Under the pieces are notes generated by a model. It was not told the DNA's origin. It searched no databases and saw only the letters and a list, made by a program, of their open reading frames with translations. Position numbers and translations under genes: made by a program. A stretch of DNA of 64,000 bases, from positions 27,836 through 91,835 of the forward strand of contig LGFT01000001.1 in NCBI GenBank assembly GCA_001509375.1, given 5' to 3'. This document shows, piece by piece, positions 37,780-47,796 of this stretch. This DNA comes from Methanothrix harundinacea (GTDB taxonomy: Archaea; Halobacteriota; Methanosarcinia; Methanotrichales; Methanotrichaceae). Positions within the stretch are counted from its first letter, which is position 1; each line of letters opens with the position of its first letter.

Positions 37780-38637
37780 ATGGATACGGAGTTTCTCGCT
37801 GATCTGGATCGCTTCACCCTACTAGTCAGAAAGAGGGTATCGACCGCCTATACCGGGGCTCGAAGGTCGGTGAAGGTAGGGCGGGGGATAAGCCCCGTAG
37901 GCTACCGGGAATATCGGAAAGGCGACGACTTCAAGTTCGTTGATTGGAAGGTCTACGCCAGGACAGAGAAACTCTACGTCCGGGAGCACGAGGAGGAGAG
38001 GAGCCTTTCTGTCCACCTCCTCCTCGACGCCAGCTCCAGCATGGCCTTCGGCGAGAAGTTCGCCTTCGCCTCGATGATCTCGGTGGGGTTCGCCTACATG
38101 GCGATAAAGGAGAACGAGAAGTTCTCGATCTCCAAGTTCGGGGAGATGCTGGAGCCGGGGGAGACGCGGGGAGGGAGGAGGAACCTGTTCCGGGCGATGG
38201 AGGACCTTGACAGGACGGCTCCCTCGGGGGGGACAGATTTCAAGAGGACGGCAGAGCAGTTCGACCTCACCATCAGGTCCACTAGCCTGGTGGTGGTGAT
38301 CTCCGACCTTCTCGACGGGATTGAGAGCGTGGTCTCCGGAATCTACAAGCTCTCGGCCCATGACCTGATCCTGATCCAGATCCTGGATCCGGCAGAGGCC
38401 GACCTCGACTTCGAGGGGGACCTGCGGTTCATCGACATGGAGTCGAAGGAGTCGGTGATGACGAGTGTGACGCCGAAGGTGAGAGACGAGTACAAGTCGA
38501 AGATGAATGAGCACAATCGTAGGATCAGGGAGACCTGCGACGTCGTCGGAGCAGACTTCTTCACCTACACCACCGAAACCCCCATCTTTGAGGTATTCAG
38601 CGACGTCAACAGCCGGGCTAAGGTCTGGAGGGCGTGA
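37780..38637 (+). CDS. DUF58 domain-containing protein
   Basis: GRGISPVGYREYRKGDDFKFVDWKVYARTEKLYVREHEEERSLSVHLLLDASSSMAFG. Confidence 0.95.
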   Translation: MDTEFLADLDRFTLLVRKRVSTAYTGARRSVKVGRGISPVGYREYRKGDDFKFVDWKVYARTEKLYVREHEEERSLSVHLLLDASSSMAFGEKFAFASMISVGFAYMAIKENEKFSISKFGEMLEPGETRGGRRNLFRAMEDLDRTAPSGGTDFKRTAEQFDLTIRSTSLVVVISDLLDGIESVVSGIYKLSAHDLILIQILDPAEADLDFEGDLRFIDMESKESVMTSVTPKVRDEYKSKMNEHNRRIRETCDVVGADFFTYTTETPIFEVFSDVNSRAKVWRA

Positions 38638-38638
38638 G

Positions 38639-39856
38639 ATGAGGCTCGGATACGGCTCAGGATCCGTTCGCCTCGATATCGAGGGGGACGAGAGGTTCGA
38701 GATCTTACTGCCAAAGGAGCTCCCCGGAGCCGAAGATGAGGTGGCCGAGATCGAGAGGGCCCTCGACGATTCCATCGGCCCAGGCCTCCAAGAGTTCGCT
38801 GGATGCGATACCGCCGCCATAATGGCGAGCGATATTACGCGACCCGCCCCCACCTCCAAGATGCTACCGCCCCTGGTGCGGAGGCTTGAGGAGATTGGGG
38901 TCTCCGAGATCCTGCTCGTCTTCGGCCTCGGGACGCATCGAAGGATGACGGCGGAGGAAGAAGACCGGCTCCTTGGGGGCTGCGGCGGACTCCCCCACAT
39001 ACAGCACGACAAAAACAGGTGCGTCCACCTCGGCGAGACCAGCAGAGGAACGCCGGTTGAGGTCCTCGAGGACGTAGCATCTCGTGATCTCAAGATCGGA
39101 ACCGGAAACATCGAGTACCACTACTACGCTGGCTACAGCGGCGGCGCGAAGGCCCTCCTCCCCGGCGTAAGCTCTGAGCGGTCGATAAACAAAAACCACT
39201 CCATGATGACCGACCCCCGGGCGAAGTCCGGATCCTTGAACAATCCCGTCCGACTGGATATGGAGGAGGCGGCAAAGATCGCGGGCCTCGACCTCATCCT
39301 GAACGTGGTCTTAAACAGCAAGAAAGAGATCGTCCTGGCCGTGGCCGGCGACTTCATAAAAGCCCATCGGGCCGGGGCCGGAGTCGTCGACGAGATGTAC
39401 CATAGGGCAGTCAGGCCCGCCGAGATCGTCGTGGCCTGCGCCGGGGGCAGGCCTAAGGACATAAACCTCTTCCAAGCCCAGAAGGCGATGGAGAACGCGA
39501 AGGAGGCCGTCCTCCCTGGAGGCAGCCTCATCCTCATCGCCGAGTGCGCCGAAGGGCTGGGCCATCCGGTCTTCGAGAGGTGGGCGAGGGAGGCGGAGTG
39601 CGCCGAGGACTGCGTCGAGCGGTTCGGAAAGGAGTACGAGTTCGGCGGGCACAAGGCCGCCCTGATCGCGAGGGAGTCGCTTGAAAAGGACCTTATCCTC
39701 GTCTCCTCCCTGAGGCCAGATCTCGCGGAGATGTGCTTTTTCAGGCATGCACGAAGCCTCGAAGAGGCCTTAGGTATGGCGCGGGAAAGGCAGGGGGAGA
39801 GCGCGAGGACGATCGTCATGCCCCACGGTAATCTGACGCTCGCGACAAAGGGATAG
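38639..39856 (+). CDS. LarA-like nickel-dependent racemase family protein (DUF2088)
   Basis: SDITRPAPTSKMLPPLV, GLGTHRRMT, GNIEYHYYAGYSGGAKALLPGVSSERSINKNHS. Confidence 0.9.
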   Translation: MRLGYGSGSVRLDIEGDERFEILLPKELPGAEDEVAEIERALDDSIGPGLQEFAGCDTAAIMASDITRPAPTSKMLPPLVRRLEEIGVSEILLVFGLGTHRRMTAEEEDRLLGGCGGLPHIQHDKNRCVHLGETSRGTPVEVLEDVASRDLKIGTGNIEYHYYAGYSGGAKALLPGVSSERSINKNHSMMTDPRAKSGSLNNPVRLDMEEAAKIAGLDLILNVVLNSKKEIVLAVAGDFIKAHRAGAGVVDEMYHRAVRPAEIVVACAGGRPKDINLFQAQKAMENAKEAVLPGGSLILIAECAEGLGHPVFERWAREAECAEDCVERFGKEYEFGGHKAALIARESLEKDLILVSSLRPDLAEMCFFRHARSLEEALGMARERQGESARTIVMPHGNLTLATKG

Positions 39857-39994
39857 CTTTTGGAAGCTCGCAATTCACAAATAGTTCCGTCGTCACAAGT
39901 AACAACTATTCTCTCTTCGTAACAAAACCCCTTAAATCCCAAAAGGTCGATATAGCCTCAAGATGAAACTTCTCTTGCAAGGTGTCAATAGATC

Positions 39995-40879
39995 ATGAAA
40001 AGAAAATGGCAGCGTGACAGGGGATTGGAGGCGAGGATGCTCTTCACCATGTTCCTCCTGGGCATCGTGTACCTAGCATTCTTGGCGATCCTGGCATACC
40101 AGGGCACAGGGCTTGTGGGGATGCTCGCTTTTGTGAGCGTATTCATGCTCATCCAGTACTTCTTCTCCGATAAGCTCGTCTTAAAGAGCATGGGCGCGAA
40201 GATAGTCTCCGAGAGCGAGGAGCCGGAGCTTCACCAGATGATCTCGCGGCTCTGTGCTATGGCGGACCTGCCGAAGCCGAGGATAGCCGTCGTAAAGACG
40301 CCGATGCCCAACGCTTTCGCCACCGGGAGAAGCCCCAGAAACGCTGTGGTGGCGGTGACGACGGGAATCCGGAGCCAGCTGACAGCGGCGGAGCTGGAGG
40401 CCGTCCTGGCCCACGAGCTGACCCACGTCAAGAATAGGGACGTGATGGTGATGACGATAGCGAGCTTCCTCTCAACTGTCGCCTTCTTCATCGTCCGGTA
40501 CTCCTTCTTCTTCGGCGGAGGTGGCTCCAGTCGAGACAAGGGCGGAGTTTGGGCCGCCTTCTTCGCCTCGGTCGTCGTCTGGATCGTGAGCAGCCTTCTG
40601 ATACGGGCCCTCTCAAGGTACCGGGAATATGCCGCTGATCGTGGCTCGGCGGTGATCACTGGCCAGCCATCAAACTTGGCATCAGCTCTGATGAAGATCA
40701 GCGGCGTCATGCCCCGGATACCAAAAGAGGACCTCCGGAAGGCCGAGGGGATGAACGCCTTCTTCATCATCCCGGCGATCTCGGGCTCCTCGATAATGAA
40801 CCTCCTATCGACCCATCCCCCCACCGAGAAGAGGATCGCAGCCCTCCAGAAGATCGAGAGGGAGCTGGAGATGGCATGA
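39995..40879 (+). CDS. htpX: Zinc metalloprotease HtpX
   Basis: LAHELTHVKNRDVMVM, SRYREYAADRGSA, STHPPTEKRIAAL. Confidence 0.95.
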   Translation: MKRKWQRDRGLEARMLFTMFLLGIVYLAFLAILAYQGTGLVGMLAFVSVFMLIQYFFSDKLVLKSMGAKIVSESEEPELHQMISRLCAMADLPKPRIAVVKTPMPNAFATGRSPRNAVVAVTTGIRSQLTAAELEAVLAHELTHVKNRDVMVMTIASFLSTVAFFIVRYSFFFGGGGSSRDKGGVWAAFFASVVVWIVSSLLIRALSRYREYAADRGSAVITGQPSNLASALMKISGVMPRIPKEDLRKAEGMNAFFIIPAISGSSIMNLLSTHPPTEKRIAALQKIERELEMA

Positions 40880-40898
40880 GTAGAGACGGATTCGAGGC

Positions 40899-41495
40899 TT
40901 GAAGGGCATAATTGAGGTTTTGATGAGGTTTAAGATCCTGGATGCGATCCGAGGAAAAAGCGAGCTTCCGAGGGCGAAGCTCGACCGGCTCTTCGCCATA
41001 TCCACCGCCAGCATCACCATGGAGGCGAACCTGGGCCTTTCGCCCGGGGGTGCGGCCGGTATCTGCCTCAAACCGATCGAGTCCTCAAGGTACGAGGCAG
41101 CCCGATCCGAGATCGAGGACCTCCTCAAGTACAGCGCCCGGGAGACTGGAACTAAGTACAGAGTCGAGAAGGACGAGTACCGGTACCTCTGGGTTGTCCT
41201 GGAGGACCCCGACTTCGACGACCTGGTGGTGAACGTCCATCTCGTGAGCACGACGATAGTCGAGCATGGCTTCGGCGAGCAGCTCCTATGTGCATTATAC
41301 CAGTTTCGGGGACGGGACGGTCCCGTCTACTGGATCTACAGCTTCAAGGGGGGCTCTTACTACCCCTTCGCTCCCATCGAGGGGCATAATAGGGACAGCT
41401 CGTTCGAGTTTCGGCTGCGATCGGTTATGGAGCCTGAGCTTCCTGTGGAGAAGGACGTGGAGAAGTGGTATCCTCTTTGGGGGACGCCGATATAG
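40899..41495 (+). CDS. pspAB: PspA-associated protein PspAB
   Basis: LPRAKLDRLFAISTASITMEANLGLSPGGAAGICLKPIESS; location next to htpX and pspA. Confidence 0.85.
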   Translation: MKGIIEVLMRFKILDAIRGKSELPRAKLDRLFAISTASITMEANLGLSPGGAAGICLKPIESSRYEAARSEIEDLLKYSARETGTKYRVEKDEYRYLWVVLEDPDFDDLVVNVHLVSTTIVEHGFGEQLLCALYQFRGRDGPVYWIYSFKGGSYYPFAPIEGHNRDSSFEFRLRSVMEPELPVEKDVEKWYPLWGTPI

Positions 41496-41662
41496 TGCAT
41501 ACAGTACAACTAAGGTATGGAAAATTGGGCGTTCCTTGGGAAGAGTTACGTGAAAGCGATAAGGATGCAAACTCTCTTGAATGGCCTAATATCGGCTTCA
41601 CCACTAAACCAAGACATCGCAGGTTTCGATGGAGCGATATCATCAGTTCAACCGCAAACTAC

Positions 41663-41685
41663 AAATATCTATAACGATTATATAG
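41663..41685 (+). promoter_or_regulatory. AT-rich TATA-box-like tract upstream of the putative structured RNA
   Basis: AAATATCTATAACGATTATATAG read directly; assignment as promoter is inference. Confidence 0.35.
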
Positions 41686-41689
41686 GTGG

Positions 41690-42010
41690 TTTGCCGCATT
41701 TCGTGGAACAGAGGACAAGCTGACCGGCTAAGCTCTTCAGGCTAGACCTGGGAGGTGCCGTCTTATGAGGTGGCATCCGCAAAGCACCGGATAAAGCTGA
41801 GGACCGATAATGTCGGATATACGCACGCCGTAACGGGCGTAGTGTATGCCTCAACTCAGAAAATCCGGGAGTTCTCGTCAAGCACGAGATGCGGCACAAA
41901 AGCTGAGGGAGAGCAAGCAGCAGACCTGGCAAATGATGGCGCTTTCGGGTTCTCGCAACAGAGACGTTGTGAAAAAGACAACGCTGTGCTTGCTTTTCGC
42001 CCGGCTTTGA
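41690..42010 (+). ncRNA. Putative structured non-coding RNA of unknown class
   Basis: Nested complementary segments: 41692-41699/41889-41896 (8 bp), 41787-41792/41863-41868 (6 bp), 41798-41802/41849-41853 (5 bp), 41912-41919/41987-41994 (8 bp), plus local hairpins; no convincing ORF. Strand inferred from upstream TATA-like tract. Confidence 0.55.
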
Positions 42011-42060
42011 CTTGATTCAGTTATTTTCTTGGATCTTATTCTCAGGCGTATTCTCCGATC

Positions 42061-42339
42061 TTAATCCTCAAATAGGCCGCACCCGCTGAAGACCCTCTTC
42101 GCCTCATCAATGGTCAAGTCTCCTGGGGGCACGATGATGTCCGACTCGACGATCTCCTTTGGGTCCAAGGGCTCTCCATTACCCGTTATCGTCGAGATGA
42201 GGACTTTTAGCTCTCGCTTGAAGCTGGCCTCGTCTTCCTTTGAGACGTGGCCCACGATCCGGTTGTCTATCTCGTTCAGGTCATCGAGGAGTGCGCTAGA
42301 TACCTTGAACTGACCCTCCCCCATTATCCTGATGATCAT
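42061..42339 (-). CDS. pspAA: PspA-associated protein PspAA
   Basis: MIIRIMGEGQFKVSSALLDDLNEIDNRIVGHV; overlaps pspA end. Confidence 0.85.
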   Translation of the reverse strand: MIIRIMGEGQFKVSSALLDDLNEIDNRIVGHVSKEDEASFKRELKVLISTITGNGEPLDPKEIVESDIIVPPGDLTIDEAKRVFSGCGLFED

Positions 42340-43031
42340 CTTCCTTCCTCCGACTTCAATCGCGCTAGGTCCGACTCGATTCTGTCCCTGGCCCGGACCT
42401 CTGCGAGCTCCCTCTCGACGTCGTCGCCTCCGGAGAACTCCTCGAGGATTCCCTTCTCCACCAGCTCGTCGAGAGCGAAAGATCTGGCCTTCATCGTCTC
42501 GATCTTCTCCTCAGACCTCTGAACCGCAAGGCCTACGTCCGCCATCTCCTCGCTGATCCCTGTCAAAGATTCCGTCACCTTGACCTGGGCCTCGGCGGCA
42601 GAGTACTGGGCCTTGATCGTCTCCTTCTTCACTCTGAAGGACTCGACTTTGGCGGAGAGCCTCCTCTCAGCGGCCTCGAGCTTCGCCTGCTCTTCCTCGA
42701 GTTCTGCGATCTGCTGGTCGAGGCTCTGGGCTTGGACAATGATCGCGCTCTTTCTCTCAAGCGCCTTACGCGCCAGGTCCTCTCTATCGGATTTTACCGC
42801 CTCTCGCGCCTGAGATTCTAGCTGGTCCATCTTTTGAGAGAGCTTTGCCCTCTGAAGCTCCAACCTCTTCTTGGATGTGGTGACTTCGGCAACACCTCGT
42901 TTTACATTCTGGAGAAGCTCAAGCTGCTTCTGGTAAGAGTAGTCGAGGGTCTCGTTTGGATCTTCTGCTCTGTCCATTATGGTGTTCATCTTGGCCTTGA
43001 CCACAGTGCTCATACGGTTGAGTAATCCCAT
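42336..43031 (-). CDS. pspA: PspA/IM30 family protein
   Basis: GLLNRMSTVVKAKMNTIMDRAEDPNETLDYSYQKQLELLQNVKRGVAEV. Confidence 0.95.
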   Translation of the reverse strand: MGLLNRMSTVVKAKMNTIMDRAEDPNETLDYSYQKQLELLQNVKRGVAEVTTSKKRLELQRAKLSQKMDQLESQAREAVKSDREDLARKALERKSAIIVQAQSLDQQIAELEEEQAKLEAAERRLSAKVESFRVKKETIKAQYSAAEAQVKVTESLTGISEEMADVGLAVQRSEEKIETMKARSFALDELVEKGILEEFSGGDDVERELAEVRARDRIESDLARLKSEEGR

Positions 43032-43120
43032 AATAATACCCCATTCAAATAGATGATATTGGTATTAGAAACAATCGTTATCCGAGGGTGGCAAGGTTTT
43101 GCCGCCGGCCCGAACCGAAA

Positions 43121-43672
43121 TCACTTAAAGATCAGTTTTTTGTCAACCTCGAACTTTCCATCGAGCATCGTCTTAGTATCGATGTTCTGATGTATGTCCT
43201 TCCTGAAGGCTTCCAGGTCCCATATTCCGTTGAATTCGCTTTTGATATCGAAGGTGGTGAAGTTGGGGGCTATGACCATGTGGTCGCTGCCCGAATACGA
43301 AGAGACGACGTTGACGTTTGATATGTCCAGGCCAGTTCCGTCGAAGACCCGAGAAGAATCGAAATGCTGGACATTTACAAGAAGCCCCTCGGGAAATTCT
43401 ATCTTCCGATCAATCTCAGAAAAGCCACCAGATTGGTTAAATCGGCCGGTCGCATAATAATCTATGGACCCCTTCCCGTAGAGCACCTCAGTATTGGTGA
43501 ACCCCTTCCATCGATCCAGATTCGTGCTCACGATCTCGGTCTGGCCTTCTCCGCTGACATCGAGATACCCGGTAACGAACGCATCTTGAAAGGTCGGCGA
43601 GGCCGAAGCGGTCGTCGTCAAGGCGGCGATGGACGTCATCAGGACGAGCAAAAGGCCGATTGCACTCTTCAT
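43121..43672 (-). CDS. Secreted hypothetical protein, possible paralogue of the N-terminal part of 28714-29892
   Basis: Signal peptide MKSAIGLLLVLMTSIAALTTTASA; C-terminal FEVDKKLIF similar to FEIDKEISF. Confidence 0.6.
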   Translation of the reverse strand: MKSAIGLLLVLMTSIAALTTTASASPTFQDAFVTGYLDVSGEGQTEIVSTNLDRWKGFTNTEVLYGKGSIDYYATGRFNQSGGFSEIDRKIEFPEGLLVNVQHFDSSRVFDGTGLDISNVNVVSSYSGSDHMVIAPNFTTFDIKSEFNGIWDLEAFRKDIHQNIDTKTMLDGKFEVDKKLIFK

Positions 43673-43819
43673 GTTTTACTCCAATATTATCATATAACGC
43701 AATTACATTTAAACCTTTTTAATCGAGGTGGCCTCATACGATCGCGGATAATCGATCTGCTGATATATCCTGGCCTTCATGGATAGCATTTATCACCTTT
43801 AAGCAGAAACCACGGCAGC

Positions 43820-45949
43820 GTGTATCTGGACTACTTCCCTTACGAGTCTCTGAGGCCCTACCAGGATGCAATGCTGGACGACGTTTACGAGACTGTGAGA
43901 GACGGCGATCACGCGGTTCTGATGATCGATGCACCTACCGGCAGCGGCAAAACCAGCTGTATCTCCGCAGCTCTGGCGGCAGCTCCAGGCAAGATAGCGG
44001 TGGCGGTGAGGACGGTCAGCCAGATAGACGTATACCTGGACGAGATCGAGAAGATCTGGTCCAAAACCAGGCACCGTCCCTCCATAACCTACATGGTGGG
44101 CAAACAGAAGATGTGCCCCCTAGCCGACGAGTTTTCCGGAGAGAGCGTATATGCCGGCTGCTCAAGGCTCCGAGAGTGGACGAAGAGGAGAATGATCGCA
44201 AGGCTTGGAGAGGTGGGAGGAAAGTTCTACGACCCCTCCAAGGACAAGGACTCTTCCACCAGCGTTCCGGGATACAGGACCTTCTGCCCTTACTACATGA
44301 TGAGCCGAGAGGTCTTTGAACTCGCAGGAAAGCCTCACTTTAGGCACTCCGGAGCGATCTTGGACCTGGTGGACGACCTGAGAACAGGGATCAGATCTCC
44401 AGATAAATTTATCAAGGAATGTAAGGAAGTTTGCCCCTACGAGGTGATGAGTCTCTCCGCCAAGGGGAGCGACATAGTGATCCTCAACTATTCTCATCTC
44501 TTCAGCCCTGAGTTTCAGGAGATAATCTTCGACTGGCTGGAGATGGACCGGGAATCGTTGACCTTATTCGTCGACGAGGCCCACAACCTGGGCGACGCCG
44601 TTCGGGCCCTCAACACGAGAATCCTATCCATGAGAATGATCGACCTCGCCGAGAGGGAGGTGGAGAAGTACCAGCAGTCTATGGGCCAGTCGAGGCTCGA
44701 GGAGTCCTCCCTGGACGCTTCTTCACGGTTGAGGGGGCTGGAGGTGGTAAAGACCCTCCTGCCGAGGCTTCGTAAGTACATCCAGAGCCGCCAGTCCCGG
44801 ATGCAGGAGGGAGAAGAGCTTCTGGACGCAGACCTCTTCCGCGAGTTCCTATACCAGGGGTTTGACGACGTGGACGAGGCTCTCTCAGCTGCGGCAGAGG
44901 TTGCGGTGATGGTGGCAGAGCTGGAGCTGGCGGAGGGAGATCGCGAAAATCTGAAAGGAGAGATCGAGCCGAGCTTGGCCCTGATCCTTCTCTTCCTCAA
45001 CGATGTAGAGATGGCAGAAAGAGACCTTGCATACCAGAGGAAGATCACCGTCAGCGGCACCGGCGACCAGAAATGGGCATGGCTGGAGGTGAACAACATC
45101 GACCCCGCGCCTCTGATCAGAAGGGTGACCGACAACATCAACGCTACGGTGATGCTCAGCGGTACCCTCTCGCCCCCGGACGCTTACGAGCTTTACTTTT
45201 TGGGGGAGAAGGATAGGGCCAAGAAGATCAGCCTCCCAAACCCCTTCCCCTCGGCGAACAGGCTTTTGATGGTGGCCAAGACCGCCACCACCCAGCTTGA
45301 AAAAAGGGACGAGGCCCAAAATCGAAGAGAGATCACCGAGCACGTTGAGGCGGTCATCGAGGAGGTGCCCGGAAACGTCGCCGTCTTCTTCACTTCGTAT
45401 TCGATGATGAACCAGTATGATAAGACCTGCAAAGTGGCAGCGAGAAGGGTCGGCAAAATGCTCTATTCCGAGCCGAGGAACGCCGAGGACGTACCCGATA
45501 TCCTCGACGACTTCTTCAAGGCGGGAAAGAAGAGGGGGGCCGTCCTTCTGGGCGTCTCCGGAGGAAAGCTCGCCGAGGGGATCGATTACAAGGGCGAGGC
45601 TCTCAACGGCGTTGCCGTTGTGGGCCTGCCTCTTGGCTTCTATAACGAGATCCAAAGAGAGGTGAACCAGTATTACGTCAAGAAGTACGGGCAGAAGAAC
45701 GGGATCTTGATCGCATACACCCTCCCTGCGATAAACAGGGGACTTCAGGCGGCGGGGAGGGTGATCAGGGACGCCTCGGAGCGGGGCGTTATTCTTTTCT
45801 GTGACCGAAGGTTCAGAGAGGTGGGGAGGGGCGGGGTCGCCTCTTTCCTCCCCAGATGGGTCCAGGAGGAGCTGATGGTCACCGATGCCAAAAAGAGCAG
45901 GAACATCATCCGGGCGCGGGTAGCGGAATGGGAGAGGCTCAGGAGCTGA
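43820..45949 (+). CDS. XPD/Rad3-family ATP-dependent DNA helicase
   Basis: LMIDAPTGSGKTSCISAAL, Fe-S-domain-like cysteines, LFVDEAHNLGDAV, INRGLQAAGRVIRDASERG; GTG start. Confidence 0.93.
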   Translation: MYLDYFPYESLRPYQDAMLDDVYETVRDGDHAVLMIDAPTGSGKTSCISAALAAAPGKIAVAVRTVSQIDVYLDEIEKIWSKTRHRPSITYMVGKQKMCPLADEFSGESVYAGCSRLREWTKRRMIARLGEVGGKFYDPSKDKDSSTSVPGYRTFCPYYMMSREVFELAGKPHFRHSGAILDLVDDLRTGIRSPDKFIKECKEVCPYEVMSLSAKGSDIVILNYSHLFSPEFQEIIFDWLEMDRESLTLFVDEAHNLGDAVRALNTRILSMRMIDLAEREVEKYQQSMGQSRLEESSLDASSRLRGLEVVKTLLPRLRKYIQSRQSRMQEGEELLDADLFREFLYQGFDDVDEALSAAAEVAVMVAELELAEGDRENLKGEIEPSLALILLFLNDVEMAERDLAYQRKITVSGTGDQKWAWLEVNNIDPAPLIRRVTDNINATVMLSGTLSPPDAYELYFLGEKDRAKKISLPNPFPSANRLLMVAKTATTQLEKRDEAQNRREITEHVEAVIEEVPGNVAVFFTSYSMMNQYDKTCKVAARRVGKMLYSEPRNAEDVPDILDDFFKAGKKRGAVLLGVSGGKLAEGIDYKGEALNGVAVVGLPLGFYNEIQREVNQYYVKKYGQKNGILIAYTLPAINRGLQAAGRVIRDASERGVILFCDRRFREVGRGGVASFLPRWVQEELMVTDAKKSRNIIRARVAEWERLRS

Positions 45950-46034
45950 CCCTCCGAATTTTTGGCCTCAATTTTAATCCGGGTTTTGATCTGATCCGAT
46001 TTTTGATTTCAGCTCGAGGATTTTCTTACTCTGA

Positions 46035-46412
46035 CTACCTAGATCTCACAGGCCTTCCGGGGCGAACCCCCTCGATCTCCTCCGTCTCTGCGAGCCGAAG
46101 GGGAACGGCGCCCAAGGCTTTTCCCACCATCGCCTTGGCTATTCGGAAGGCATGCTCTTCATTCTCGGCGTCGTATACCTTGATCTCAAAGAGGAGGCCC
46201 ACGAGAGCTGTTCCCGCCACCATGAAGACGCCGTCGAGGGACTCGCCACAGGCGGGGCAGATCGTCTGGCCCACCTCCACCTCCACGAAGTCGAGCTTTT
46301 TGTTGTTCAGCCTCTTTCCGGCCTCGGATATCGCTACCCCAATGGCGTCGTCGGTGGATTTGACGTCCCTGACCAGCCAGGCGCCCTCCAGAAGGACCTT
46401 GAAGTTCGTCAT
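46035..46412 (-). CDS. UPF0212/DUF555 family protein
   Basis: NFKVLLEGAWLVRDVKSTDDAIGVAISEAGKRLN, CPACGESLDGVF. Confidence 0.85.
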   Translation of the reverse strand: MTNFKVLLEGAWLVRDVKSTDDAIGVAISEAGKRLNNKKLDFVEVEVGQTICPACGESLDGVFMVAGTALVGLLFEIKVYDAENEEHAFRIAKAMVGKALGAVPLRLAETEEIEGVRPGRPVRSR

Positions 46413-46503
46413 TATTCACTCTGGTTGGAGGATGGAGGATATGTATGTTTTCGATGAGATCCCGGGCGCGGGCGGGATCGAGCCTCTGGCACGGGCCCCT
46501 GCC

Positions 46504-47526
46504 TCATCGGACCACCAGGACCGCAGCCCCCTCTATCTCTCCGGACCGCAGCCTCTCCAGAGCGAGGTTGGCCTCCTCCAGGGCGAAGGGGATCACCTCG
46601 GTCCTGACAGGAACTTGAGGGGAGATCTCCAGAAACTCCTCTCCGTCTTGTCGGGTGAGGTTGGCGACGGATTGGAGGGCTCTCTCCTCCCAGAGGATGC
46701 TGTAAGGAAATGAAGGTATCTCGCTCATGTGGATCCCGGCGCAGACGACGACTCCGCCCTTTGTCGTCGACCTCAAAGCCGCGGGGACGAGGGGCCCGAC
46801 GGGGGCGAAGATGATGGCGGCGTCGAGGGCTTGTGGCGGATCCTGGTCCGACCCCCCGGCCCAGGCAGCTCCGAGCCGGAGGGCGAAGTTCTGGGCCTCG
46901 GCGTCGCCAGGCCTTGTGAAGGCGAAGATCTCCTTTCCCTGAAACCGGGCCACCTGGGCGATGATGTGGGCTGCGGCTCCGAATCCGTAGATCCCGATCC
47001 GTTCTGTGCCAGGATCCCTAGTCGCCATCCGGTAGGACCTATAACCGATGAAGCCTGCGCATAAAAGGGGCGCGGCATTAATGTCGGCGCAATACTCGGG
47101 AAGCCGAAAGGAGTAACTCTCGCAGGCAGTGGCGTACTCGGCGTATCCGCCATCGATGGTGTAGCCTGTGAAGAGGGCGTTATCACAGAGGTTCTCCATC
47201 CCCCTTCTACAGTACGGACAAGTCCCGTCGGTGCGTCCGAGCCAGGGGACCCCCACCCTCTCACCGATCCGGAAGCGGTCCGAGCCCACTCCCCTTGCGA
47301 CGACGGTCCCCACGATCTCGTGCCCTGGGACCAGGGGCAGCTTCGGTTCCGGTAGCTCGCCGTCGACGATGTGCAGGTCAGTCCTGCAGACGCCGCAGGC
47401 CCTGACCTTGATCAGTATCTCTCCGGGCCCGGGCTGCGGGACAGTAACTTCTCTCTCTATCAGGGGCTTTTTGGGCTCTTCAAGAACCATTGCGCTCATG
47501 GTCTTCGGGATATTCATCTTCCTCAC
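46504..47526 (-). CDS. Zinc-binding alcohol dehydrogenase family protein
   Basis: VRACGVCRTDLHIVDGELP, PGHEIVGTVVARG, CPYCRRGMENLCDNA. Confidence 0.93.
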   Translation of the reverse strand: MRKMNIPKTMSAMVLEEPKKPLIEREVTVPQPGPGEILIKVRACGVCRTDLHIVDGELPEPKLPLVPGHEIVGTVVARGVGSDRFRIGERVGVPWLGRTDGTCPYCRRGMENLCDNALFTGYTIDGGYAEYATACESYSFRLPEYCADINAAPLLCAGFIGYRSYRMATRDPGTERIGIYGFGAAAHIIAQVARFQGKEIFAFTRPGDAEAQNFALRLGAAWAGGSDQDPPQALDAAIIFAPVGPLVPAALRSTTKGGVVVCAGIHMSEIPSFPYSILWEERALQSVANLTRQDGEEFLEISPQVPVRTEVIPFALEEANLALERLRSGEIEGAAVLVVR

Positions 47527-47796
47527 CTCGACTTGAAAGTCGTAGATCGAAACGTCTAATTAAAATATATCGCAACCGCCGAAGATTTCGATTTGCTCGT
47601 CAGAGATAAGGTTTTGAGCCCGAATCCAATTATAAGCGCCATTTTGCCTCTCAAACCTGACTGACAAGAGCTATTTCAATGGGGTTTGCTTGACTGATGA
47701 CCAAAGGGGAATGATTGATATATCGTGACGGACTCTCTCACGACACGGTTTAGCATATCGGTTTCGGCCGACTAAAATTTCAGGATCGCGATTCCC

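Noticed and set aside
37822-39111. 429-aa antisense ORF opposite DUF58/LarA
   Set aside because: Shadow ORF with biased composition; the sense strand has two conserved genes.
41690-42010. Interpretation of this segment as RNase P RNA, SRP RNA or a group II intron
   Set aside because: The GGAAANUCC core, the SRP GGGTGAACCC-like element and a domain V-like hairpin with the AGC triad were all looked for and not found by eye; cmscan would be needed to be sure.
41755-42015. 86-aa ORF inside the structured segment
   Set aside because: No recognisable family, and the nested helices explain the sequence better than coding.
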